This document shows positions 14,955 to 22,237 of a stretch of 29,688 nt of DNA, piece by piece (positions within the stretch are counted from its first letter, which is position 1; each line of letters begins with the position of its first letter). The stretch is from JAKITW01 sp041598875 (GTDB lineage: Bacteria > Desulfobacterota > Desulfobulbia > Desulfobulbales > BM004). The position numbers and the translations under genes are program-made. The DNA lies in the NCBI GenBank assembly GCA_041598875.1, contig JBFHXP010000019.1, forward strand, positions 1 to 29,688. Direction: 5' to 3'. The notes under the pieces were generated by a model. That model had not been told where the DNA came from and made no database searches. It was given only the letters and a program-made list of their open reading frames with translations.

Positions 14955-15719
14955 GTGCCTCTTCTTGAACTCAACAACGTAAACCGCTTTTTCGGCGGCC
15001 TCCATGCGGTTAACAATGTCAGCTTCGGCGTTGACCGGGGGGTGATCAAATCGGTTATCGGCCCCAACGGTGCCGGCAAAACCACCCTGTTCAACCTCAT
15101 TGCCGGCAACCTGCCTCTCTCAAGCGGAAATGTCCTGTTCAACAACACCGTCATCCAGGGGAAAAAGCCTTTTCAGGTTGCCGAAATGGGGATATCCCGC
15201 ACCTACCAGAACATAAAACTCTTTGTCGGAATGAGCGCCCTCGAGAACGTGATGGTCGGTCGTCACGTACAAAGCCGCTCCGGATATCTCGCCGGAATGT
15301 TTAATCTCCCCTGGACCTGGAAAGAGGAAAAGGAGATCCGGCAGCGGGCCATGGGGTATCTCGATCTCATGGGTATCAGCGGTATTGCCGACACAGAGGT
15401 GACCAACCTCTCCTTTGGCCAGCAACGGGCCGTGGAATTCGCCAGGGCCCTGGCGGCCGAGCCCACCCTGCTCCTGCTTGACGAGCCGGCAGCCGGCCTC
15501 AATATCTATGAGACCGCCGAGGTTGGTGAATTAATCACCAAAATCAGAGATCAAGGCATCACCGTATTACTGGTTGAACATGACATGTCGCTGGTCATGG
15601 AAATATCCGACGAGATCGTGGTATTGAACTTCGGAGAAAAGATAACCGAGGGAACTCCCCCGGAGATCCAGCAGAACGAAGAGGTCATCCGTATCTATCT
15701 GGGAGAAGAGGATGCTTAG
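14955..15719 (+). CDS. livG: Branched-chain amino acid-type ABC transporter ATPase LivG
   Basis: The ATPase (254 residues) has Walker A GPNGAGKTT (36-44), the Q-loop region ISRTYQNIKLF, an ABC signature reading LSFGQQRAVEFARAL, Walker B LLLLDEPAAGL and the H-loop VEHDMSLVM. The LivG-specific C-terminal segment EGTPPEIQQNEEVIRIYLGE is present. It powers import through LivHM together with LivF. It starts at a GTG with a weak ACAGGA site after the tandem repeat, and it overlaps livF by 8 bp. Confidence 0.95.
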   Translation: MPLLELNNVNRFFGGLHAVNNVSFGVDRGVIKSVIGPNGAGKTTLFNLIAGNLPLSSGNVLFNNTVIQGKKPFQVAEMGISRTYQNIKLFVGMSALENVMVGRHVQSRSGYLAGMFNLPWTWKEEKEIRQRAMGYLDLMGISGIADTEVTNLSFGQQRAVEFARALAAEPTLLLLDEPAAGLNIYETAEVGELITKIRDQGITVLLVEHDMSLVMEISDEIVVLNFGEKITEGTPPEIQQNEEVIRIYLGEEDA

Positions 15720-16431
15720 GGTCAGGAATCTTGAGGCCGGCTACGGCAAACTGCGGGTGCTGAAACGGATCTCAATGCACGTTGACCCCGGCGAGATCGT
15801 GACCATAATCGGCGCCAATGGTGCGGGCAAGACAACCCTTCTGCACACCATTGCCGGACTGGTGGGGATCACCTCCGGGGAAATTCTTTTTAAAGAAAAA
15901 AACCTGCGCACGCTCTCTGCCGAGAAAACAGTTGCCATGGGCTGCTCCCTTGTTCCCGAGGGCCGCCAGGTTTTTGCGACCATGACCGTACGCGACAATC
16001 TCATTCTCGGCGGCTATGTCCGCAAGATGGATCGCACGACCACTGATCGTGAACTTTCCAGGATCTATGAACTTTTTCCTGTGCTCAAGAAAAGGGAAAC
16101 CCAACTCGCCGGTACCCTGTCCGGGGGCGAACAGCAGATGCTGGCCATGGGCCGGGCGCTGATGGCCGGGCCATCCCTGGTAATGATGGACGAACCTTCC
16201 ACCGGACTGGCCCCACTCATTGTCCGCGATATCTTTCAGGTGATCATCCGGTTGCGCGAGGCAGGGAGCACCGTACTCCTGATTGAACAGAACGCCAATG
16301 CCGCGCTCAAGATCGCCGACCGGGGCTATGTCCTTGAGACCGGCAAGATAATCGTCCAAGGCCCGGCCGAGGATCTGCTGGCGAACAAGGATGTCCAGAG
16401 GGCCTATCTTGGCCGCGATGTGGCTGAATAA
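15712..16431 (+). CDS. livF: Branched-chain amino acid-type ABC transporter ATPase LivF
   Basis: The second ATPase (239 residues) has Walker A GANGAGKTT (33-41), LVPEGRQVFATMTVRDNL, typical of LivF, the signature LSGGEQQMLAMGRAL, Walker B LVMMDEPSTGLAP and the LivF-type H-loop reading IEQNANAALKIADRGYVLETG (about 196-215). GAGAAGAGG inside livG is its ribosome site. Its end is followed at once by another copy of the dispersed repeat (16438-16480) and then by paaK2. Confidence 0.95.
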   Translation: MLRVRNLEAGYGKLRVLKRISMHVDPGEIVTIIGANGAGKTTLLHTIAGLVGITSGEILFKEKNLRTLSAEKTVAMGCSLVPEGRQVFATMTVRDNLILGGYVRKMDRTTTDRELSRIYELFPVLKKRETQLAGTLSGGEQQMLAMGRALMAGPSLVMMDEPSTGLAPLIVRDIFQVIIRLREAGSTVLLIEQNANAALKIADRGYVLETGKIIVQGPAEDLLANKDVQRAYLGRDVAE

Positions 16432-16437
16432 TGTAAC

Positions 16438-16480
16438 GAGTGTCCGTCCGGAAAGTCTTTTGTTCCGGATGAAAACTAAC
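16438..16480 (+). repeat. Dispersed repeat unit, copy C
   Basis: GAGTGTCCGTCCGGAAAGTCT is followed by TTTGTTCCGGATGAAAACTAAC (16459-16480). It is the cleanest short copy, matching copy A (inverted at 259-303) over almost its whole length and copy B (8171-8232) over the first 35 bp. Two TCCGGA cores (GTCCGGAA and TTCCGGAT) can form a small hairpin. It sits in the 72-bp gap between livF and paaK2. Confidence 0.65.
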
Positions 16481-16503
16481 TCAATCAAGCTGGAGGCATG
16501 GCA

Positions 16504-17802
16504 ATGTACTGGGAAGAGAAAAAAGAGTGCATGACACGGGAGGATCTGGAACAGCTCCAGCTGGAACGCCTTCAGTCCACCCTGTTCCGGGTGGCGACCC
16601 ATGTCCCTTTTTATCGCAACCGGTTCAAGGAGATGAAGCTCAATCCCGATGGGTTTAAATCTCTTGAAGAGTTGCAGAAACTCCCCTTTACGACCAAGGA
16701 TGACCTCCGCCGGAACTACCCCTACGGGATGTTCGCCGTCCCCCTGCGGGAGGTGGTCCGGGTCCATTCCTCCTCCGGCACCACCGGCACTGCCACTGTG
16801 GTCGGATATACCAGCAACGACATCAAGAACTGGTCACACCTTGTGGCGAGGATCCTCACCGCCGCAGGACTGACCAATGATGATGTGGTGCAGATCGCGT
16901 TCGGCTACGGTCTTTTTACCGGCGGTTTCGGTCTTCATTACGGCGCGGAACGGATCGGCGCATCGGTTATCCCGATATCAAGCGGCAACACCAAGCGACA
17001 GATCCAGATCATGCAGGATTTCAAGACAACCGCCCTGGTCTGCACCCCCAGTTATGCCCTGGTCCTGGCCGACACCATGCTCGATATGGGGATCAATATA
17101 AACGCACTCTCCCTGAAATTCGGACTGTTCGGTGCCGAACCATGGTCCGAGGCGATGCGCCAGGAGATCCACAACAAACTGCGGATCACCGCCACTGACA
17201 ATTACGGGCTTTCGGAAATTATGGGACCGGGCGTGGCCGGAGAATGCCGGGAATGTAACGGACTCCACATGAACGAAGATCATTTTCTCATGGAAATTAT
17301 CCACCCGGAGACCCTTGAACCGGTGGCCCCGGGAGAAGTGGGCGAGCTGGTAATCACCACCCTGACCAAAGAGGCCTTCCCGGTAATCCGCTACCGGACC
17401 CGGGACCTGACCAGGATGCTGCCCGAGCCATGCCCCTGCGGCCGGACATTCTCCAGAATTCACCGGATTCTCGGCAGGACCGATGACATGCTGATCATCA
17501 AGGGAGTCAATGTCTTTCCCCTCCAGATTGAAAACGTACTCTTTGAAATCGAGGGCACCGAACCCCATTATCAGATCATTGTTGAGCGGGAAGATCATCA
17601 GGACCGGGCCACGGTTCTGGTGGAGGTAACGGAGTCGATCTTTTTTGATGAGATGAAAAAACAACGGCAGATGGTCGATCTGATCAAGAAACGGCTCAGC
17701 TCGGAACTGGGCGTTTCCATGGAGATCAAACTGGTTGAGGAAAAGAGCCTGCAACGATTCGAGGGCAAGAGCCAGAGGGTGGTGGACAAGCGGAAACTGT
17801 AG
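16504..17802 (+). CDS. paaK: Phenylacetate-CoA ligase family protein (PaaK-type), copy 2
   Basis: A 432-residue paralog of the first ligase, with the same order of motifs: P-loop HSSSGTTGTATVV (88-100), FGYGLFTGGFGLHYGAE, NYGLSEIMGPGVAGEC, CPCGR, GRTDDMLIIKGVNVFPLQIE and the terminal KSQRVVDKRKL. The P-loop has Thr-Ala where copy 1 has Lys-Pro, so kinetics or substrate may differ. I start it at the second ATG (16504), seven bases after GGAGG (16492-16496); the ATG at 16498 is too close to that site. The cluster thus has two ligases flanking one transporter, perhaps for two related acids. It ends at a bidirectional terminator. Confidence 0.9.
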   Translation: MYWEEKKECMTREDLEQLQLERLQSTLFRVATHVPFYRNRFKEMKLNPDGFKSLEELQKLPFTTKDDLRRNYPYGMFAVPLREVVRVHSSSGTTGTATVVGYTSNDIKNWSHLVARILTAAGLTNDDVVQIAFGYGLFTGGFGLHYGAERIGASVIPISSGNTKRQIQIMQDFKTTALVCTPSYALVLADTMLDMGININALSLKFGLFGAEPWSEAMRQEIHNKLRITATDNYGLSEIMGPGVAGECRECNGLHMNEDHFLMEIIHPETLEPVAPGEVGELVITTLTKEAFPVIRYRTRDLTRMLPEPCPCGRTFSRIHRILGRTDDMLIIKGVNVFPLQIENVLFEIEGTEPHYQIIVEREDHQDRATVLVEVTESIFFDEMKKQRQMVDLIKKRLSSELGVSMEIKLVEEKSLQRFEGKSQRVVDKRKL

Positions 17803-17810
17803 CGGAAATA

Positions 17811-17850
17811 AAAAAACCCGCATCGCCTCCTTGGGCGACTACGGGTTTTC
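17811..17850. terminator. Bidirectional terminator between paaK2 and the tat genes
   Basis: AAAACCCG (17813-17820) pairs with CGGGTTTT (17842-17849), and inside it TCGCC pairs with GGCGA. A-run on the left and T-run on the right allow termination in both directions for the convergent paaK2 and tat transcripts. Confidence 0.85.
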
Positions 17851-17877
17851 ATTTATCCTGTCGGCACAATCCTGGGG

Positions 17878-18132
17878 CTAGGCCCCGGAAGTCTCCTTCT
17901 TGAACACATTGAGGTCTTCCTTGATCTTGCCCGCCTCTTCCTTGACCGCGGCAATCTCCTGGACCCCTGGCACATTTTCCTTGGCAGCCTCCTCTACATC
18001 CCGCAGTCCTTTCTTAAACGAACTGATCCCCTTGCCGAGTCCCGCTCCCAGTTCCGGCAGCTTCTTGCCGCCGAAAACAAGGAAGGCAATGCCAAGGATC
18101 ACAACCAACTCCGGAGTTCCCAGTCCAAACAT
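17878..18132 (-). CDS. tatA: Twin-arginine translocase subunit TatA/TatB-type, 84 aa
   Basis: A small membrane protein with the TatA/B layout. A short N-terminal transmembrane helix (about 7-22, ELVVILGIAFLVF) is followed by the FGGKKLPELGAGLGKGISSFKKG hinge and amphipathic helix (about 22-44), then a charged tail. The glutamate at residue 8 is as in TatB and many TatA proteins. It would form the pore for folded, cofactor-bearing proteins such as periplasmic hydrogenases or dehydrogenases. GGGGAGGAAAT precedes the start. It is second in a two-gene tat unit; its tail is longer than in the upstream copy, so it might fill the TatB role, but this is not certain. No tatC is in the window. Confidence 0.9.
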   Translation of the reverse strand: MFGLGTPELVVILGIAFLVFGGKKLPELGAGLGKGISSFKKGLRDVEEAAKENVPGVQEIAAVKEEAGKIKEDLNVFKKETSGA

Positions 18133-18191
18133 ATTTCCTCCCCATGGTCCCGGTTCAGCCCGGTGGCCATTCAGGTCTTATCCGAGCGAGT

Positions 18192-18374
18192 TCAGGCGTC
18201 GGAATCTTTTTTGTCATCAATCTTTGCGGATTCGTCTTCGTCGTGGGTCGCTTTCTTGAAATTCTTTATTCCCTTGCCCAGGCCTGCGCCAATCTCCGGC
18301 AGTTTACCTGCGCCAAAGATGATCACCACTATGACCAGAATGACGATCAGTTCCGGCATGCCGAGTCCGAACAT
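18192..18374 (-). CDS. tatA: Twin-arginine translocase subunit TatA, 60 aa
   Basis: This 60-residue protein has one N-terminal transmembrane helix (ELIVILVIVVIIF, about 8-20), the hinge FGAGKLPEIGAGLGKGIKNFKKA (about 20-42) and a short acidic/basic tail (DESAKIDDKKDSDA). That is the minimal TatA form. It is clearly paralogous to the gene 59 bp downstream. AAGGGGAAG lies just before the ATG, and a plausible promoter lies about 45 bp upstream. The tandem arrangement suggests duplication with partial division of TatA and TatB functions. Confidence 0.92.
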   Translation of the reverse strand: MFGLGMPELIVILVIVVIIFGAGKLPEIGAGLGKGIKNFKKATHDEDESAKIDDKKDSDA

Positions 18375-18418
18375 GTGTACTTCCCCTTAAAAAAATTTTT
18401 ACTCCATTTATCCAATAC

Positions 18419-18446
18419 ACTATATCTACATCAAATCCATGGACAA
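18419..18446 (-). promoter_or_regulatory. Probable sigma-70 promoter of the tatA pair
   Basis: Read on the minus strand, TTGTCC (18446-18441), a 16-base spacer and TATAGT (18424-18419) fit a housekeeping promoter. It lies 45 bp upstream of the first tatA start with no gene between. Confidence 0.45.
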
Positions 18447-18558
18447 GGAAACTTCTTTTTCCGCGACCATTTGACGCATCGGGTGCCATTGACCACTCTC
18501 CCCGACGTGTCAGGAAACAACTTTCACCCAGTCTGGCCAGAACCGGGAACCTTATCCC

Positions 18559-18593
18559 TTGACCTGTAGATGTAAAGTATTTTATATCTTTAC
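18559..18593 (+). promoter_or_regulatory. Possible promoter with overlapping dyad upstream of mtnP
   Basis: TTGACC (18559-18564) and a TATATC-like box 18 bases later could form a promoter. A dyad GTAAAG (18572-18577) / CTTTAC (18588-18593) overlaps the -10 region, where a repressor could bind. Confidence 0.3.
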
Positions 18594-18601
18594 GGGTAGT
18601 T

Positions 18602-18630
18602 TTGACACCTCATGGCCGGAAAAAAATAAC
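18602..18630 (+). promoter_or_regulatory. Probable sigma-70 promoter of mtnP-apt
   Basis: A consensus -35 TTGACA (18602-18607) is followed by a 17-base spacer and AATAAC (18625-18630) as -10. It lies about 130 bp upstream of the mtnP start. The -35 box is perfect; the -10 is four of six. Confidence 0.45.
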
Positions 18631-18760
18631 ACTTTCAGGACCTGATTTTTTTTTTGCTCCCTGGTATTCGTTTCCGCTCACCAGAGACCCACGGTATCCG
18701 AAATCCAGAGACAAAAAATCGATCAGCACACAACAGTCACCGGAAAAAGGAAGAAAATTC

Positions 18761-19519
18761 ATGAAAATTGCAATCATCGGCGGCTCGGGTTTAGACGACC
18801 CCAAACTCATGGAAGAGATGAGGGAGGTGCATGTCGAAACCCCTTACGGCCCGCCATCCTCGCCGCTTATTACCGGCACCATCAATGGGGTTGCCGCCGT
18901 TATCCTGGCCCGCCACGGCAGAGACCACTCGATTTCACCCACCATGGTCAATTTCCGGGCAAATATCCATGCCCTCAAAGAGGCCGGGTGCACCCATATT
19001 CTCGCAACCACCGCCGTGGGATCTCTCCGGGAGGAAATCAGGCCAGGGGATCTGGTATTCGTCGACCAGTTCATTGACTTCACCAAACAGAGAAAGCTGA
19101 CCTTTCACGAGGACCGGGTTGTCCACACCCCCATGGCCGAGCCCTTCTGTGCCAGGCTCTCCACCCTGCTCATTGATTCGGCAAAAGAGATGGGGCTCCG
19201 CCACCATGAACGGGGGACCGTGGTGACCATTGAGGGGCCCCGCTTCTCCACCAGAGCAGAATCCCACATGTTCAGGATTCTGGGCGCGGATATCATCAAC
19301 ATGTCCACCGTACCCGAGGTTGTCCTTGCGCGGGAGGCGGGCATCTGTTACCAGTCCATTGCCATGAGTACTGACTACGACTGCTGGAAGGAAGACGAGG
19401 AACCGGTAACCTGGGAGATGATCCTGGCAACGATGAAAAAAAACGGTGACAACGTCAGGGGCCTCCTACTCAGGACCCTGCCCAGGATACAGGATGAAAA
19501 ATGCCCCTGCCGGGGATAG
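18761..19519 (+). CDS. mtnP: S-methyl-5'-thioadenosine phosphorylase
   Basis: This 252-residue trimeric-type phosphorylase cleaves methylthioadenosine, a polyamine and SAM by-product, with phosphate to give adenine and methylthioribose-1-phosphate. The phosphate site is GGSG (7-10) and RHGR (51-54); NFRANIHAL and EGPRFSTRAES are standard. The STDYDCW segment (203-209) has the two aspartates that select a 6-amino purine, favouring MTA over inosine/guanosine. I start it at 18761 (AAGGAAG upstream) rather than at the upstream end of the open frame, which would add 53 unrelated residues. The released adenine is the substrate of the next gene, apt, 57 bp on. Confidence 0.9.
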   Translation: MKIAIIGGSGLDDPKLMEEMREVHVETPYGPPSSPLITGTINGVAAVILARHGRDHSISPTMVNFRANIHALKEAGCTHILATTAVGSLREEIRPGDLVFVDQFIDFTKQRKLTFHEDRVVHTPMAEPFCARLSTLLIDSAKEMGLRHHERGTVVTIEGPRFSTRAESHMFRILGADIINMSTVPEVVLAREAGICYQSIAMSTDYDCWKEDEEPVTWEMILATMKKNGDNVRGLLLRTLPRIQDEKCPCRG

Positions 19520-19532
19520 CCATAGTGTGCCC

Positions 19533-19556
19533 CGGGAGGGCAGAGTTGCCTTCCCC
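19533..19556 (+). promoter_or_regulatory. Intercistronic hairpin between mtnP and apt
   Basis: GGGAGGGCA (19534-19542) pairs with TGCCTTCCC (19547-19555; one G-U) around GAGT. No T-run follows, so it looks like an mRNA-stability or weak attenuation hairpin, and the two genes can still be one transcript. Confidence 0.4.
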
Positions 19557-19576
19557 AGATAAATAAAGGAGATAAA

Positions 19577-20110
19577 ATGACCATCAAATCAAAGATCCGC
19601 ACCGTTCCCGATTACCCGAAAAAAGGAATCATGTTCCGGGATATCACCACCCTGGTCAGCGACCCGGTGGGGTTCCGCCTGGTGATCGACAATTTCACCC
19701 AGCGCTATATCAAGGGCGACATTGCCTTTGACGTTATCGTTGGTATCGAGTCGCGGGGATTCATCATCGGCGGCGCCCTGGCCTATACCCTGGGCAAGGG
19801 ATTTATCCCGATCAGGAAAAAGGGCAAACTGCCGGCAGAGATCATCTTCCAGGAATACGCCCTGGAATACGGCACCGACCGGATAGAGATCCACAAGGAC
19901 TCCTTTCCCTCAGGCACCAGGGTTCTTCTGATTGACGACCTGCTCGCCACCGGCGGCACCGCCCTTGCCGCGGCGGCACTGGTGGAAAAACTGGGCGGGA
20001 TCGTGGTTGAGATGTGTTTTATCGTCAACCTGCCGGACGTTGGGGGAGAGAAGAAGTTGCGCGATAAAAAATACCAGATATTCAGCCTGACTGAGTTTGA
20101 GGGTGATTAG
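19577..20110 (+). CDS. apt: Adenine phosphoribosyltransferase
   Basis: Apt (177 residues) condenses adenine with PRPP to AMP, salvaging the base freed by the MTA phosphorylase just upstream. The PRPP-binding motif is VLLIDDLLATGGTA (116-129). The adenine-site segment ESRGFIIGGALAY (58-70), the flexible IRKKGKLP loop (79-86) and the N-terminal FRDIT are all present. Length is as expected. AAAGGAGATAAA gives a strong ribosome site. It is convergent with punA, with only 64 bp between them and no clear terminator. Confidence 0.96.
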   Translation: MTIKSKIRTVPDYPKKGIMFRDITTLVSDPVGFRLVIDNFTQRYIKGDIAFDVIVGIESRGFIIGGALAYTLGKGFIPIRKKGKLPAEIIFQEYALEYGTDRIEIHKDSFPSGTRVLLIDDLLATGGTALAAAALVEKLGGIVVEMCFIVNLPDVGGEKKLRDKKYQIFSLTEFEGD

Positions 20111-20174
20111 AAAAAAATCAGGCAGGGGGTAGAATCAGCGGATAGCACGGATATGGAAGTATACGGGACGCGTC

Positions 20175-21017
20175 TTACATCGCCGCAAGCACCTCCTGGA
20201 TCAGCCTGTGAAGATGAGGCTCCGCGTCCCGCGATGCCCTGATAACCTCATCAATGAGAATGGGCTTGAAATTGTCCGGGTCATTGACATTGGCGATCAC
20301 TGACAGGGCGAGAACCCGCATTCCGGCATGACGGGCAACGATCACCTCCGGCACCGTTGACATGCCCACGGCGTCAGCCCCGCTCCTTCGCAGAAAGCGC
20401 GTTTCCGCCGGGGTTTCAAGGCTCGGGCCGGGCACGGCGGCGTAGATCCCACTGCGCACCGGACCCAGTGCCAACCGCCTGGCGCATTCATGGGTTTTCT
20501 CTATGAGCCCGGGATCATAGACTGCGGACATGTCGGGGAAACGCACCCCCCAGCCATCAACGTTCGGGCCGCGCAGGGGGTTGTCCGGAATAAAATTGAG
20601 ATGGTCGCGGATGACCATCACCGTGCCCGGTGCGTATGCGGGATCAAGCCCGCCCGCGGCATTGGTCACAACAAGGGTCTCTGCGCCCAGCAGCGAAAGA
20701 ACCCGGACCGGCAATGTCAGTTCCCGGGCGGAATAGCCCTCATAATAATGAAACCGGCCCTGAAGCACAGCAACAGGCCGGCCGGCGAACATTCCCGCAA
20801 CCAGGTTTCCCTGGTGGCTTTCAACCGTTGCCCGGGGGAAATGGGGAATCGTGCAAAATGGAATCACCACCGCCTGCTCGATCAGAGCAGCCAGTTCACC
20901 CAGGCCGGTGCCAAGCACGATCCCTGTCTGTGGAAGAACCGGAAGCCTGTCCCGTAAAAAGGAAACCACCTCTTCGACCTGGCCCCGGAAGGATTCCATC
21001 TCAGCACTTAACCCCAT
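20175..21017 (-). CDS. punA: Purine nucleoside phosphorylase, class I (inosine/guanosine type)
   Basis: A trimeric PNP of about 280 residues that splits inosine and guanosine with phosphate to base plus ribose-1-phosphate. Motifs include GTGLGEL (phosphate site), QGRFHYYEGY, TNAAGGL, GPSLETPAE with the base-binding Glu, MSTVPEVIVARHAGM, and SVIANVND with the Asn that recognises 6-oxopurines. This distinguishes it from the MTA enzyme across the strand. Two starts are possible: ATG at 21017 and GTG at 21023. AGGAGG lies 10 and 4 bases upstream respectively, and a second GAGG sits 5 bases before the ATG, so I chose the ATG. It lies 21 bp past the end of the histidine kinase gene and is probably co-transcribed with it. 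Confidence 0.94.
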   Translation of the reverse strand: MGLSAEMESFRGQVEEVVSFLRDRLPVLPQTGIVLGTGLGELAALIEQAVVIPFCTIPHFPRATVESHQGNLVAGMFAGRPVAVLQGRFHYYEGYSARELTLPVRVLSLLGAETLVVTNAAGGLDPAYAPGTVMVIRDHLNFIPDNPLRGPNVDGWGVRFPDMSAVYDPGLIEKTHECARRLALGPVRSGIYAAVPGPSLETPAETRFLRRSGADAVGMSTVPEVIVARHAGMRVLALSVIANVNDPDNFKPILIDEVIRASRDAEPHLHRLIQEVLAAM

Positions 21018-21038
21018 TGCCACCTCGCCTCCTGTTCT

Positions 21039-22106
21039 TCACCCCATGGGCAGAGTAAAGGTAAAGGTCGTCTCCTCTCCCGGAATCGAGGTAAAACCAA
21101 GGGAGCCGCCATGCCGTTCTTCAATGATCTGGCGGCAGGATGACAGACCCAACCCATTGCCCTGCTCTTTGGTGGTAAACTGAAAGGCAAATATTTTTTC
21201 CGAAAGCTCCGGCGCTATCCCCTCGCCGTGATCCCGGACCCGGACTACCGCCTCTTTCTCTCCATGATCCACCTCGACCTCAATATCCCCTCCGGCCATG
21301 CTCGCCTGGGCGGCATTGAGGATGAGATTGGTCAGGACTCTCCTGATATCAAACTGGTGGAAGAGAAATTCAGGTATCTCGCGGACAGATACCACCCGCA
21401 TCGTTTTACCGTCCAGATCAGGATGTTCCGGCAGCTCATTTTCCACCACATCACAGACCAGCCCGAGCAGTGATGCGCTCTCCAGTGTATATGCCCTTTT
21501 CTGTTTTTTTATCAATGCCATGGCCTCTTCGGTCATGGCCAGGAGGTGACGGCGGCACTCGCGCATCATGTGGATAAATTTCGCGTGCGGCCCCCCGGAA
21601 AGGGGCTCGACAAGCAGGTCAAGATACATGAAGGGAGTCAACCGGTTCTTCATGTCGTGGAGCAGAATATTGGCCCTTTCACAGTCCCGGGCGATCATTT
21701 CGGTATCCCGGCGGATCTTGCGGCACAGGCTTCTGGTGATCGAAAGCTGGGAGACAGGATGCCCCTGAAGATAGCGTTCAAAAAGTGGCCTGCTGACCAC
21801 GAGCAGCACTGAAGGTTTGACAGCTGTCACGGTGGCGGACCGGGGCAGATCCTCAAGCAGGGCCATTTCGCCGATATAATCAACCGGTTCAACCTGGGTT
21901 ATCGGGCGATTGTTTTTTGTGACAGAGAGGGCCCCTTTCACCAGAACATAGAGCGAATCGGCCGGGTCCCCGTCCCGAAAGAGAATGTCGCCGGGGTTGA
22001 GTTGCTTCTCAGCCAGCGCCCCGATGAATTCCCGGTGTTTTTCCTCGGAAAGATCCTGGAAAAGGTCCAGGGCCTGCATATGCCTGATCCGTTCGGAAAC
22101 ATCCAT
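21039..22106 (-). CDS. Soluble histidine kinase with N-terminal cyclic-nucleotide-binding domain
   Basis: The protein (355 residues) begins with a cNMP-binding (CAP-effector) domain, about 11-125, including LNPGDILFRDGDPADSLY, YIGEMALLED and PRSATVTA. This is joined to a histidine kinase core. The phospho-accepting His is H150 in ILLHDMKNRLTPF; the ATPase domain shows the N-box NLILNAAQA (260-268), G1 DHGEGI (292-297) and G2 GNGLGL (316-321). There is no transmembrane segment, so it should sense an intracellular cyclic nucleotide or dinucleotide or a similar ligand. No response regulator is adjacent, so it is an orphan kinase. The cNMP Arg/Ser phosphate-site context (PRSA, 88-91) is kept, which supports ligand binding. 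Confidence 0.9.
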   Translation of the reverse strand: MDVSERIRHMQALDLFQDLSEEKHREFIGALAEKQLNPGDILFRDGDPADSLYVLVKGALSVTKNNRPITQVEPVDYIGEMALLEDLPRSATVTAVKPSVLLVVSRPLFERYLQGHPVSQLSITRSLCRKIRRDTEMIARDCERANILLHDMKNRLTPFMYLDLLVEPLSGGPHAKFIHMMRECRRHLLAMTEEAMALIKKQKRAYTLESASLLGLVCDVVENELPEHPDLDGKTMRVVSVREIPEFLFHQFDIRRVLTNLILNAAQASMAGGDIEVEVDHGEKEAVVRVRDHGEGIAPELSEKIFAFQFTTKEQGNGLGLSSCRQIIEERHGGSLGFTSIPGEETTFTFTLPMG

Positions 22107-22208
22107 CGCCGTCTCCCCTCTGATAACCCCATTGATCCGGAAAGGGAACCGATCTCCTTTCCGCCACGCTGGACAACGGAAAAAATCACAATCGGCAGGC
22201 TGGGCCGG

Positions 22209-22234
22209 AAAAAAGACTCCGTGCCGCCGGAGTT
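22209..22234 (-). terminator. Intrinsic terminator after thrC
   Basis: On the minus strand ACTCCG (22233-22228) pairs with CGGAGT (22221-22216), followed by CTTTTTT (A-run at 22209-22214 on the plus strand). It starts 4 bp past the thrC stop and ends the topA-rsfS-gpmI-thrC operon. Confidence 0.8.
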
Positions 22235-22237
22235 TCT

